The notes below the pieces were generated by a model. It made no database searches. It had not been told where the DNA came from and saw only the letters and a list, made by a program, of their open reading frames with translations. Position numbers and translations under genes: made by a program. Positions 1 to 5,921 of a stretch of 7,040 nucleotides of DNA are shown here, one piece after another (the first letter of the stretch is position 1; each line of letters begins with the position of its first letter). The DNA comes from Methanospirillum hungatei (GTDB taxonomy: Archaea; Halobacteriota; Methanomicrobia; Methanomicrobiales; Methanospirillaceae), in the NCBI GenBank assembly GCA_003251955.1, contig QKDV01000244.1, positions 1 to 7,040 of the forward strand, read 5' to 3'.

Positions 1-47
1 CCAGTGGTTTTCGAGACCACCGCCTTCCCGGGCTAGACTACCTCGGC
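1..47 (-). tRNA. tRNA-Ser (anticodon CGA), 5' part, truncated by window edge
   Basis: Read on the minus strand from position 47, the sequence opens with a 7-base acceptor strand GCCGAGG, then T8-A9, a short D arm, and a perfect 5-bp anticodon stem (GTGGT at 20-16 with ACCAC at 8-4). This stem closes a 7-base loop CTCGAAA. The anticodon CGA lies at 13-11, with T before it and A after it as expected. The following bases start the variable arm. The long variable arm expected for tRNA-Ser, the T arm and the acceptor 3' strand lie beyond position 1. It would decode UCG serine codons. The anticodon assignment is firm from the fold. The serine identity rests on the anticodon, because the long variable arm cannot be seen. 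Confidence 0.93.
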
Positions 48-77
48 TCAGATAGCAACATTAATAGAACAAATTCA

Positions 78-85
78 GGTTTAAG
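78..85 (-). promoter_or_regulatory. Candidate TATA box of tRNA-Ser
   Basis: On the minus strand this reads CTTAAACC. It is centred about 34 bases upstream of the mature tRNA 5' end, so initiation about 27 bases downstream would leave a leader of roughly 7 bases for RNase P to remove, which is usual for archaeal tRNA genes. A second AT-rich patch (TATTAATG, about 58-65) sits too close to the tRNA to be the TATA box. This call rests on position and composition only. Confidence 0.35.
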
Positions 86-111
86 GATATCGAAGCGATC
101 TAATTCAAGCG

Positions 112-125
112 AGAGAAAAAGAAAG
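112..125 (-). terminator. T-rich terminator of the thermosome gene
   Basis: Immediately after the thermosome stop codon, the minus strand carries a pyrimidine run reading TTTCTTTTTCTCTC. Archaeal RNA polymerase terminates at such U-rich stretches without needing a hairpin, and no strong hairpin is seen here. Its place between the chaperonin stop and the tRNA promoter suits a terminator that keeps the two units separate. Confidence 0.5.
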
Positions 126-130
126 GGGAA

Positions 131-1723
131 TTACATCCCGCCAAGACCCGGCGCATCATTGCGAGATACCATCATATCATCAACGCGGAGCAGCATCTCA
201 ACTGCTTCTGCTGATGACTGGATGGCCTGACGTTTGCACCGGAGTGGTTCGATGACTCCCTCGCTCAGCATATCTACACTTTTTCCGGTGAAAACATTAA
301 GGCCATAGTTTCTCTTGCCTTTTGCATGTGCAGACTTGAGTTCAACCAGTTTATCAATCGGGTTCATCCCTGAATTTTCTGCGAGCGTGATTGGGATGGC
401 TGCAAAAGCATCAGCATAAGACTCAATGGCAATCTGTTCTCTGCCACCGATAGTAGCTGCAAAATCACGAAGTTTTAGTACCAGTTCGGTCTCGATTGCT
501 GCGCCACCTGGTACATACTTCCCGTCTTCCATCGTGTCCATGACAACACGTGTTGCATCCACCATTGCACGTTCCAGTTCGTCAACCAGGTAGGTGGTGG
601 TTCCACGCAACAGGATGGTTACAGTTTTGGGGTTCTTGGAACCGTAGATCTTGGTCATCTCGGTGTCTTCGATCTCCTCTGCTCCAGCTGCAGTTCCGAG
701 CATGGACTTGGTAAGATCGTCAGGCTTGTTTGCGATGGTTGCATTCAGAGCACGTGCTGCAAACTTCATGTCCTTTTCAGGAACATCTTCAATTGCCATG
801 ACGCCTGCCTTGGCAAGGAAGTACTGAGCTGCATCAGCAATGCCTTTCTGACAGAGGAGGACATTTGCACCGGTTGATATAATTGCATCTGCCATTGCCT
901 TCAGGGCTTCACGCTCCTGCTGACCGAATGCATCAACCTGTTCGGTGCTGTTGATCTTGATCTTTGCCTTGACCTCGGTCTTTCTGATCTCAAGAGGACT
1001 TGTAACCAGGGCAACTTTTGCATTCTTGATGAACCGTGGCATAGCCTGATTTACACGGGTCTTATCGAGAACTACACCGCGAACCAGTTCGGCATCATCC
1101 ATAGATGATCCCTTGTGAGACTTTATCTGAACATCATCCTCATCAACGATGATCTTCTTCCCGTTCTTCTCTGCAACTGCTGTGACTGCATCTACTGCAA
1201 TCTCACTTATCTTCTCCTTGACATTCTCGATAGACTTCCCGGTTATGGCAGTCTGCACGATTGAAGCAAGGATATCCTTGTTATAAGGATCTACAGTTGT
1301 TGCCATACCATCAAGAATCTCAAGAGCCTTGGCCATTCCCATCCGGTACCCACGACATATGACAGTCGGATGAATCTTCTTGTTCAGAAGGATTTCCGCC
1401 TGTTCCATAAGAGAGCCGACAAGCACAACAGCGGTGGTTGTACCGTCACCGACTTCCTCATCCTGGGTCCGTGAGACCTCAATGACCATCTTTGCACCCG
1501 GGTGCTGAACAGAGATCTCATCAAGAATAGTAATTCCGTCGTTAGTGATGGTGATGTCCCCAGTTCCATCAATGAGCATCTTATCCATGCCCCGGGGACC
1601 AAGAGTGGATCTTACAGCCTCGGCAAGTGCCTTTGCGGCCGCAATATTTGAGCGCTGCGCCTCATATCCGTGCGTCCGTTCCACATTCTCTCGTAAGATG
1701 ATTACAGGCTGTTGCGCAAGCAT
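131..1723 (-). CDS. ths: Thermosome subunit (group II chaperonin)
   Basis: This 530-residue protein is full length for the family. It is an ATP-driven folding chamber subunit that assembles into a two-ring cytosolic complex with a built-in lid. The family opening (LAQQP, then [10 protein letters not shown] at residues 41-50) leads into nucleotide-site motifs TNDGITIL (60-67) and [10 protein letters not shown] (92-101). The apical domain spans roughly 215-370 and should include the lid protrusion. The second equatorial segment carries VVMD (393-396), with the expected catalytic aspartate D396, then VPGGAAIE (404-411). The usual motif there is VPGGGA, so the third glycine is alanine. The C-terminal tail is short (GLGGM). 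The start is supported by a strong Shine-Dalgarno 7 bases upstream. It appears to be a single-gene unit with its own promoter. Methanogens often carry several thermosome paralogues, so which subunit this is cannot be told. Confidence 0.97.
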   Translation of the reverse strand: MLAQQPVIILRENVERTHGYEAQRSNIAAAKALAEAVRSTLGPRGMDKMLIDGTGDITITNDGITILDEISVQHPGAKMVIEVSRTQDEEVGDGTTTAVVLVGSLMEQAEILLNKKIHPTVICRGYRMGMAKALEILDGMATTVDPYNKDILASIVQTAITGKSIENVKEKISEIAVDAVTAVAEKNGKKIIVDEDDVQIKSHKGSSMDDAELVRGVVLDKTRVNQAMPRFIKNAKVALVTSPLEIRKTEVKAKIKINSTEQVDAFGQQEREALKAMADAIISTGANVLLCQKGIADAAQYFLAKAGVMAIEDVPEKDMKFAARALNATIANKPDDLTKSMLGTAAGAEEIEDTEMTKIYGSKNPKTVTILLRGTTTYLVDELERAMVDATRVVMDTMEDGKYVPGGAAIETELVLKLRDFAATIGGREQIAIESYADAFAAIPITLAENSGMNPIDKLVELKSAHAKGKRNYGLNVFTGKSVDMLSEGVIEPLRCKRQAIQSSAEAVEMLLRVDDMMVSRNDAPGLGGM

Positions 1724-1728
1724 AGAGT

Positions 1729-1735
1729 ATCCTCC
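1729..1735 (-). promoter_or_regulatory. Strong ribosome binding site of the thermosome gene
   Basis: The minus strand reads GGAGGAT, ending 5 bases before the ATG at 1723 (7 bases after the GGAGG core). It is the best Shine-Dalgarno match in the window and fixes the start codon. It fits a highly expressed chaperonin. Confidence 0.8.
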
Positions 1736-1761
1736 GTATGAATACAGGTGGATTTAAGGTT

Positions 1762-1778
1762 CTATATATGGGTTGCGC
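1762..1778 (-). promoter_or_regulatory. TATA box and possible BRE of the thermosome gene
   Basis: The minus strand reads GCGCAACC followed by CATATATAG. The ATATATA core is a clear archaeal TATA box, and the preceding bases occupy the BRE position, though they match the consensus only partly. A start about 27 bases downstream falls near 1739, giving a leader of about 16 bases that just includes the Shine-Dalgarno. No palindrome typical of a heat-shock operator was seen, so any heat control is not evident from the sequence. Confidence 0.65.
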
Positions 1779-1788
1779 ATTAGTCCTG

Positions 1789-1795
1789 AAAAAAA
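1789..1795 (-). terminator. Oligo-T terminator of the prs-nob1-gfcR unit
   Basis: A run of seven T on the minus strand begins 7 bases after the stop of the gfcR-like gene. It lies just upstream of the thermosome BRE/TATA region. Uninterrupted T runs are typical archaeal intrinsic terminators, and this one would separate the upstream three-gene unit from the chaperonin promoter. Confidence 0.5.
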
Positions 1796-1802
1796 GGAAT
1801 TA

Positions 1803-2399
1803 TTAATCTATTCGGGAAATTCTGAAGAGACTATATACAGGGACTCCTTCAATCTCCCTTATTCCGCGCTTATCAAAAAGGACACAGCATGCAAGAGGGG
1901 TTGCACCATGACTTTTCAGATATGCAACAACCTCATGGAGTGTGTCGCCGGAAGTGATGACATCATCTACAACCACGCACTGATCACCAGGATTTATCCC
2001 GAAGTTACCACTCATTGATCCCATCGGGGTTTCGGCTGCACTATGCTTAGACGGATGATAAATTGCAAGACGACTCCCTTCTGATGCTGCCATTAGTGTA
2101 GCAAGGGGGATTCCGGATACAGATATGCCGACAATCGCTGTTGGTGCAGTATCTTCCGGCTGCATCATGCGGTAACGGGACATCAGCATCATACTGCTCT
2201 CATGAAGCAGTACTGCATCCCCACTGACAGTAGTCCAGTCAATATGGACATCTTTCGGAGTTGATGCACCTTTCTCCTGGGTTAGGAGCCAGGTCACAGT
2301 TTCCATGGAGAGAGAGAGTTCGTCCGCGATCTGACCGGGGCTATGGCCTTCACTTCTCAGGAGACGTGCCTTCTGAATGAGATCTTCGATCGTAGACAT
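1803..2399 (-). CDS. gfcR: GfcR-type HTH–phosphoribosyltransferase-like transcriptional regulator
   Basis: This 198-residue protein has two parts. Residues about 4-40 form a helix-turn-helix ([22 protein letters not shown]). Residues about 55-198 form a type I phosphoribosyltransferase fold with the PRPP-binding motif [14 protein letters not shown] (141-154; D145, D146 and the T-S-G loop). The family is related to orotate phosphoribosyltransferase. In haloarchaea the homologue GfcR is a regulator of sugar-catabolic genes. The orotate phosphoribosyltransferase catalytic loop with its Lys/His pattern is not recognisable between residues 112 and 133. This favours a sensor over an enzyme, but it was judged by eye. 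It is the last gene after prs and nob1, 22 bases downstream of nob1, and is therefore probably cotranscribed. Its ligand and targets in this organism are unknown. The alternative is a genuine PyrE fused to a HTH. Confidence 0.85.
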   Translation of the reverse strand: MSTIEDLIQKARLLRSEGHSPGQIADELSLSMETVTWLLTQEKGASTPKDVHIDWTTVSGDAVLLHESSMMLMSRYRMMQPEDTAPTAIVGISVSGIPLATLMAASEGSRLAIYHPSKHSAAETPMGSMSGNFGINPGDQCVVVDDVITSGDTLHEVVAYLKSHGATPLACCVLFDKRGIREIEGVPVYSLFRISRID

Positions 2400-2409
2400 C
2401 AGGAAAGAA

Positions 2410-2415
2410 ATCTCC
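2410..2415 (-). promoter_or_regulatory. Ribosome binding site of the gfcR-like gene
   Basis: The minus strand reads GGAGAT, 10 bases before the ATG at 2399, inside the 22-base gap after the nob1 stop. This moderate Shine-Dalgarno supports the chosen start and independent re-initiation of the third cistron. Confidence 0.55.
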
Positions 2416-2421
2416 GGGGAT

Positions 2422-2961
2422 CTATTTAGTCTTTCGTTTTAATGCCGAACCACAGATCGGACAATCGCCAGCTTTTGTTGGGATCTGATCAAAATACTTG
2501 CCACACCCGGTGCACCTAAACTGCCATATTCGGGGACCAGCTTCACGCTGAATGATAGACTGTACCGGAATTCCAAGGGCTAGAGCAGTATTTTGTATTG
2601 CAAAATCATCTGATACCAGTATTCCCTTAACCTCAAGTGCAAGAGCTATCAGATCTTTATCAGTATCAGAGAGAACACGAAGATCTCCACATTTCTCTGC
2701 TGCTTCCTTGGCAGATTTTAGGGACTTCTGAAGCGGAGGCTTGATCTCCATCCCTTCATCCAGGAGAACTGAAAACCTTGCTTTTCCACGAAGGTCTTTT
2801 AATTCCGACTCAACCCTGGGAACTGTATAAAGTTTCCCTTCAAGTGGAATTGAGAGGAAGAACGCAGAGGTATCAAGAATCAGCACTTTACATCCAGATT
2901 CTGAAGATGAAGCGGTTAATCCGGCTGTTGATTCAGTTGTTGAATTATCTGTTGAGGGCAT
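2422..2961 (-). CDS. nob1: NOB1 family rRNA-maturation endonuclease (PIN domain plus zinc ribbon)
   Basis: This is the endoribonuclease expected to cut the 3' end of precursor 16S rRNA during late small-subunit maturation. The PIN domain starts at [11 protein letters not shown] (residues 25-35), with acidic metal-site candidates D30, E51, D99/D101 and D118/D119 (VSDDFAIQ). The C-terminal zinc ribbon has C150-x2-C153 and C167-x2-C170. Overall order and size match archaeal Nob1. Residues 1-24 are a Ser/Thr/Glu-rich stretch absent from the usual family start, which lies just before VLDT. The ATG at 2961 overlaps prs by 17 bases and has an AGGAT about 8 bases upstream. A GTG at 2886 (codon 26) would give a protein starting exactly at the PIN domain. 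The stop is TAG. The function is well supported, but the start is uncertain. Confidence 0.93.
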   Translation of the reverse strand: MPSTDNSTTESTAGLTASSSESGCKVLILDTSAFFLSIPLEGKLYTVPRVESELKDLRGKARFSVLLDEGMEIKPPLQKSLKSAKEAAEKCGDLRVLSDTDKDLIALALEVKGILVSDDFAIQNTALALGIPVQSIIQREAGPRIWQFRCTGCGKYFDQIPTKAGDCPICGSALKRKTK

Positions 2962-3790
2962 CGGCGATTATCCTGGCTGCAGTGTAACCACTACAGGCAC
3001 TTTCGATGGTATCACTGCTGATAACCTGGCTGATTCCTGCACTCTTCAGGTGAGTATAAGCACCGGTTGCCAGAACACCATGAACACAGACAGTACATAT
3101 CGAAGCAGCCCCCTGCTCAAGAAGCATAGCCGCTGCGGTAGCCTGAGTTCCTCCTGTTGAGATGATATCATCAATGATCACAACATCTCTTCCCTTTACC
3201 GGTATCTCCTTTGGTTCAATCCGAACTTCAACACCTGACAACCGGACTTTATGCAAATGATCGGACTCCCAGCCTCCTGCTGCTCCAATATTTTGTGCAA
3301 GTTCTGCTGCACCAATATCAGGTCCAAGAATCAGAGGTGAATTACATGAGAGTTTTTGTATAGCTGATGTCATCTCTCCTGCGAGCGAGGTATCAATGGT
3401 CGGAACCCCGAAGAAGGGCACGATTGACTTCTCATGTAGGTTGACAGTAATAACCCTGCTAACCCCAGAACCAAGCGTTCGTGCAATAATCCGAGCTGAA
3501 AGCGGTTCACCCGGATTGAACTGTTTATCCTGCCGAGCATAACCCATATATGGAAGAACGAGAGTGATATCTGAACCGCTGCAGACATCTGTAAGAAGCA
3601 ACAGTTCAATCAGATCATCACTCTCAACCAGACTTCCCACGATTACCATACGATCCGAGATCTCACCAGACCGCAGGTAGATCTCGCCATCAGGAAACTG
3701 GGTCCATCTGACATCTACCAGCGGCTTTTGCAGGATCTCTGCTATTCTGCCGGCAAGAACCTGCGACCGCCGGGTGCTGATGATCTTCAT
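2945..3790 (-). CDS. prs: Ribose-phosphate pyrophosphokinase (PRPP synthetase)
   Basis: This enzyme makes PRPP from ribose 5-phosphate and ATP, the precursor for purines, pyrimidines, histidine and tryptophan. The protein has 281 residues, the short archaeal form; bacterial enzymes are about 310-320. Visible motifs are the nucleotide-contact FPDGE (32-36), the loop YARQDKQFNPGEPLSAR (84-100), NLHEKSI with a conserved histidine H119 (117-123), a basic catalytic-loop candidate K181-V-R183, and the PRPP/ribose-phosphate site VVIIDDIISTGGT (203-215). It is the first gene of the minus-strand unit. There is no Shine-Dalgarno before the ATG, but a TATA-like element about 27 bases upstream suggests a leaderless transcript. 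Its 3' end overlaps nob1. The family assignment is firm. Confidence 0.97.
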   Translation of the reverse strand: MKIISTRRSQVLAGRIAEILQKPLVDVRWTQFPDGEIYLRSGEISDRMVIVGSLVESDDLIELLLLTDVCSGSDITLVLPYMGYARQDKQFNPGEPLSARIIARTLGSGVSRVITVNLHEKSIVPFFGVPTIDTSLAGEMTSAIQKLSCNSPLILGPDIGAAELAQNIGAAGGWESDHLHKVRLSGVEVRIEPKEIPVKGRDVVIIDDIISTGGTQATAAAMLLEQGAASICTVCVHGVLATGAYTHLKSAGISQVISSDTIESACSGYTAARIIADALNR

Positions 3791-3814
3791 GCTGGCTTAT
3801 ACTTTTGCTGAAAG

Positions 3815-3822
3815 TACTTAAA
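3815..3822 (-). promoter_or_regulatory. Candidate TATA box for prs (leaderless)
   Basis: The minus strand reads TTTAAGTA, centred about 27-28 bases upstream of the prs ATG at 3790. This would start transcription at or next to the start codon. The absence of a Shine-Dalgarno before prs agrees with a leaderless mRNA. The element overlaps both short palindromes. Confidence 0.4.
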
Positions 3823-3823
3823 C
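3816..3823 (+). promoter_or_regulatory. Candidate TATA box for lonB
   Basis: The plus strand reads ACTTAAAC, preceded by purine-rich GAAAGT in the BRE position. A start about 27 bases downstream, near 3846, would give a leader of about 30 bases. It uses nearly the same bases as the opposite-strand prs element, so the two promoters may compete. This is a weak call from composition and spacing. Confidence 0.3.
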
Positions 3824-3857
3824 AATTGTCCCCGAATGAATACTGATTAACCGCTTT

Positions 3858-3864
3858 AAAGGTG
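3858..3864 (+). promoter_or_regulatory. Possible ribosome binding site of lonB
   Basis: AAAGGTG lies 11 bases before the ATG at 3876. GGTG matches the central part of the archaeal Shine-Dalgarno (AGGAGGTGATC). The spacing is slightly long. It supports the upstream ATG, which includes the N-terminal extension of LonB. Confidence 0.45.
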
Positions 3865-3875
3865 TACACGCTATA

Positions 3876-5921
3876 ATGGATCCCGAGGATAATAAGCCAT
3901 CAAATACCAATATGCCGGAAGACCGGAGAGATTTGTCAGAGCCCCAGGTAGAGGAAAACGGTCAGCAGAACCCGGAGTCTGCAGATGTCCAGCCTCAAAT
4001 ATCTGCGCAGGAAGGAGCAGGTCAACAGAATTCAGCATCTGAATCAACTACTACATCTGATGATGGATCGTCACGTGTAATTCAGGTTCCCGAGAGTCTG
4101 ATCGATCAGGTTATCGGACAGGAGCATGCTGTTGAAGTCATCAGGAAAGCTGCAATCCAGCGCCGACACGTGATGATGATCGGAACTCCGGGAACCGGAA
4201 AATCCATGCTTGCAAAAGCAATGGCTGAACTCCTGCCTAAAGAAGAGATGCAGGATATCCTCGTGTACCCGAACTCAGAAGATTCAAACGAACCAATAAT
4301 CAGGACAGTAAAAGCAGGAAGGGGAAAGGAGATCGTAGCTGCTCACAAGGCAGAAGCCAGAAAGAAGGCACAACTACGAAACACTCTCATCATGATCCTG
4401 ATGCTTGGTATCATCGGGTACTCCTTTATCACCTACCAGTGGCTGATGGGAATCATCGCTGCTGCCTTTGTCTTCATGGCACTCAGATATGCAACACCGC
4501 GTGAGGAGCAGATGGTGCCTAAACTCCTAGTCTCCCATGAAAAGACGACAACAGCACCTTTTGTGGATGCAACAGGAACCCATGCAGGTGCCCTTCTCGG
4601 CGATGTAAGACATGATCCGTTTCAGTCTGGCGGGCTTGAAACCCCTGCCCACGATAGGGTAGAGGGAGGGGCCATTCACAGGGCTCATAAAGGTGTCCTC
4701 TTCATCGATGAGATCAATACCCTCGGACTCGCTGCACAGCAGAGCCTGTTGACCGCCATGCAGGAGGGAGAATTTGCAATCACCGGCCAGAGTGAGCGCT
4801 CATCAGGGGCAATGGTCAGAACCGAGCCGGTTCCCTGCGACTTCGTAATGGTTGCAGCAGGTAACCTTGATGCAATCGAAGGGATGCACCCGGCACTAAG
4901 GTCACGTATCAGGGGTAACGGGTACGAGGTCTACATGGAGGACACGATGCCTGATAACCCTGAAAACCAGGAGAAGTTCATCAGGTTCATTGCTCAGGAG
5001 ATCAAGAACGACGGAATGATCCCACACTTTGACCGGAGTGCTATTGAAGAAGTTCTCCATGAGGCCAGGAGAAGATCAAACAGGAAGGGGCACCTCACCC
5101 TCCGGCTTCGTGATATGGGCGGTCTCATCAGGGTTGCCGGAGATCTGGCACGCCAGGAGTCTGCAGATCTTACAACACGTGCTCATGTCATTGAGGCAAA
5201 GAAGACTGCCCGATCTATCGAGGACCAGATTTCTGCACAGGTAATCAGGAGAACCCGTGAGTATGAGCTTGCGGTCGTTGACGGAGTCCAAATCGGGAGA
5301 GTGAACGGGCTTGCGGTTATGGGAAGCGATGCTGGTTCTGTCCTGCCAATCATGGCGGCAATCACTCCTTCTCAGGGCGATGGTGGTGAGATCATCGCAA
5401 CTGGTCTTTTAAAGGAGATTGCACAGGAATCGATCAAGAACGTCGGTGCACTACTGAAGCGGTTTACCGGAAAAGACATTAGAAATATCGATATCCATAT
5501 CCAGTTCATCGGGACATACCAGGGAGTAGAGGGAGATTCAGCCTCTGTGACTGTTGCAACCGCTGCAATCAGTGCTCTTGAACAGATCCCGGTACGGCAG
5601 GATATTGCGATGACCGGATCACTCTCAGTACGGGGAGATGTCCTGCCCATTGGTGGTGTAACCTATAAGATCGAGGCAGCAGCAAAGGCAGGAATCAAGA
5701 AGATCATCATACCAAAGGCAAATCTTGAGGATGTCCTCATTGAGGAAGAGTACAAATCACTGGTTGAGATCATTCCAGTCACATCAATCGAAGAGGTTCT
5801 CGACATTGCCCTCGTCCCCGAAGATCGGGCAAGCTTCCTTGACCGAATAAAATCAATAACCCATGCAACCACCAAGTCAATCCTTGCACCAGACTTGGCA
5901 GTCCCACGGACGGTTGTCTGA
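3876..5921 (+). CDS. lonB: Archaeal LonB membrane-anchored ATP-dependent protease
   Basis: This 681-residue AAA+ protease unfolds and degrades misfolded and membrane-associated proteins at the cytoplasmic face of the membrane. Residues 1-66 are a Glu/Gln/Ser-rich low-complexity extension. Walker A is GTPGTGKS (103-110). Two hydrophobic helices (about 169-187 and 188-204) lie between Walker A and Walker B, the hallmark of LonB. Walker B is GVLFIDE (273-279), the sensor-1 candidate is N330, and the arginine-finger candidate is R342 or R344 (ALRSRI). The C-terminal Lon domain has the catalytic serine S555 in EGDSAS and lysine K598 in GGVTYK. Their 43-residue spacing equals the dyad spacing in bacterial Lon. 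There is no large N-terminal Lon domain, as expected for the archaeal form. The TGA stop shares its A with the ATG of tldD. LonB is often the main or only Lon in euryarchaea. Confidence 0.97.
   Translation: MDPEDNKPSNTNMPEDRRDLSEPQVEENGQQNPESADVQPQISAQEGAGQQNSASESTTTSDDGSSRVIQVPESLIDQVIGQEHAVEVIRKAAIQRRHVMMIGTPGTGKSMLAKAMAELLPKEEMQDILVYPNSEDSNEPIIRTVKAGRGKEIVAAHKAEARKKAQLRNTLIMILMLGIIGYSFITYQWLMGIIAAAFVFMALRYATPREEQMVPKLLVSHEKTTTAPFVDATGTHAGALLGDVRHDPFQSGGLETPAHDRVEGGAIHRAHKGVLFIDEINTLGLAAQQSLLTAMQEGEFAITGQSERSSGAMVRTEPVPCDFVMVAAGNLDAIEGMHPALRSRIRGNGYEVYMEDTMPDNPENQEKFIRFIAQEIKNDGMIPHFDRSAIEEVLHEARRRSNRKGHLTLRLRDMGGLIRVAGDLARQESADLTTRAHVIEAKKTARSIEDQISAQVIRRTREYELAVVDGVQIGRVNGLAVMGSDAGSVLPIMAAITPSQGDGGEIIATGLLKEIAQESIKNVGALLKRFTGKDIRNIDIHIQFIGTYQGVEGDSASVTVATAAISALEQIPVRQDIAMTGSLSVRGDVLPIGGVTYKIEAAAKAGIKKIIIPKANLEDVLIEEEYKSLVEIIPVTSIEEVLDIALVPEDRASFLDRIKSITHATTKSILAPDLAVPRTVV

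Larger units (their letters stand above)
3812..3829. repeat. Two adjacent 8-bp perfect palindromes in the prs/lonB divergent region
   Basis: AAGTACTT (3812-3819) and ACAATTGT (3822-3829) are each perfectly self-complementary. They are separated by two A, with centres exactly 10 bp apart, so both face the same side of the helix. A third 8-bp palindrome, CTTTAAAG, lies at 3854-3861. The pair covers the TATA-like element used for prs and a candidate for lonB. They could be operator half-sites or simply AT-rich chance matches, and no protein can be assigned from the sequence. Confidence 0.5.

Noticed and set aside
1..130. tRNA gene as an integration site for a mobile element
   Set aside because: No integrase, direct repeat of the tRNA end or foreign-looking genes are visible. 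The neighbour is a core chaperonin gene, and the tRNA 3' end lies outside the window.
1752..1759. Second TATA-like element (minus strand CCTTAAAT) before the thermosome gene
   Set aside because: Initiation about 27 bases downstream would fall at about 1728, inside or past the Shine-Dalgarno, and remove it. The ATATATA element further upstream fits better.
1773..2018. Plus-strand open frame of 81 codons over the gfcR-like 3' end
   Set aside because: It is antisense to the PRPP-motif region of the regulator and starts within the thermosome promoter and terminator region. The product shows no recognisable domain.
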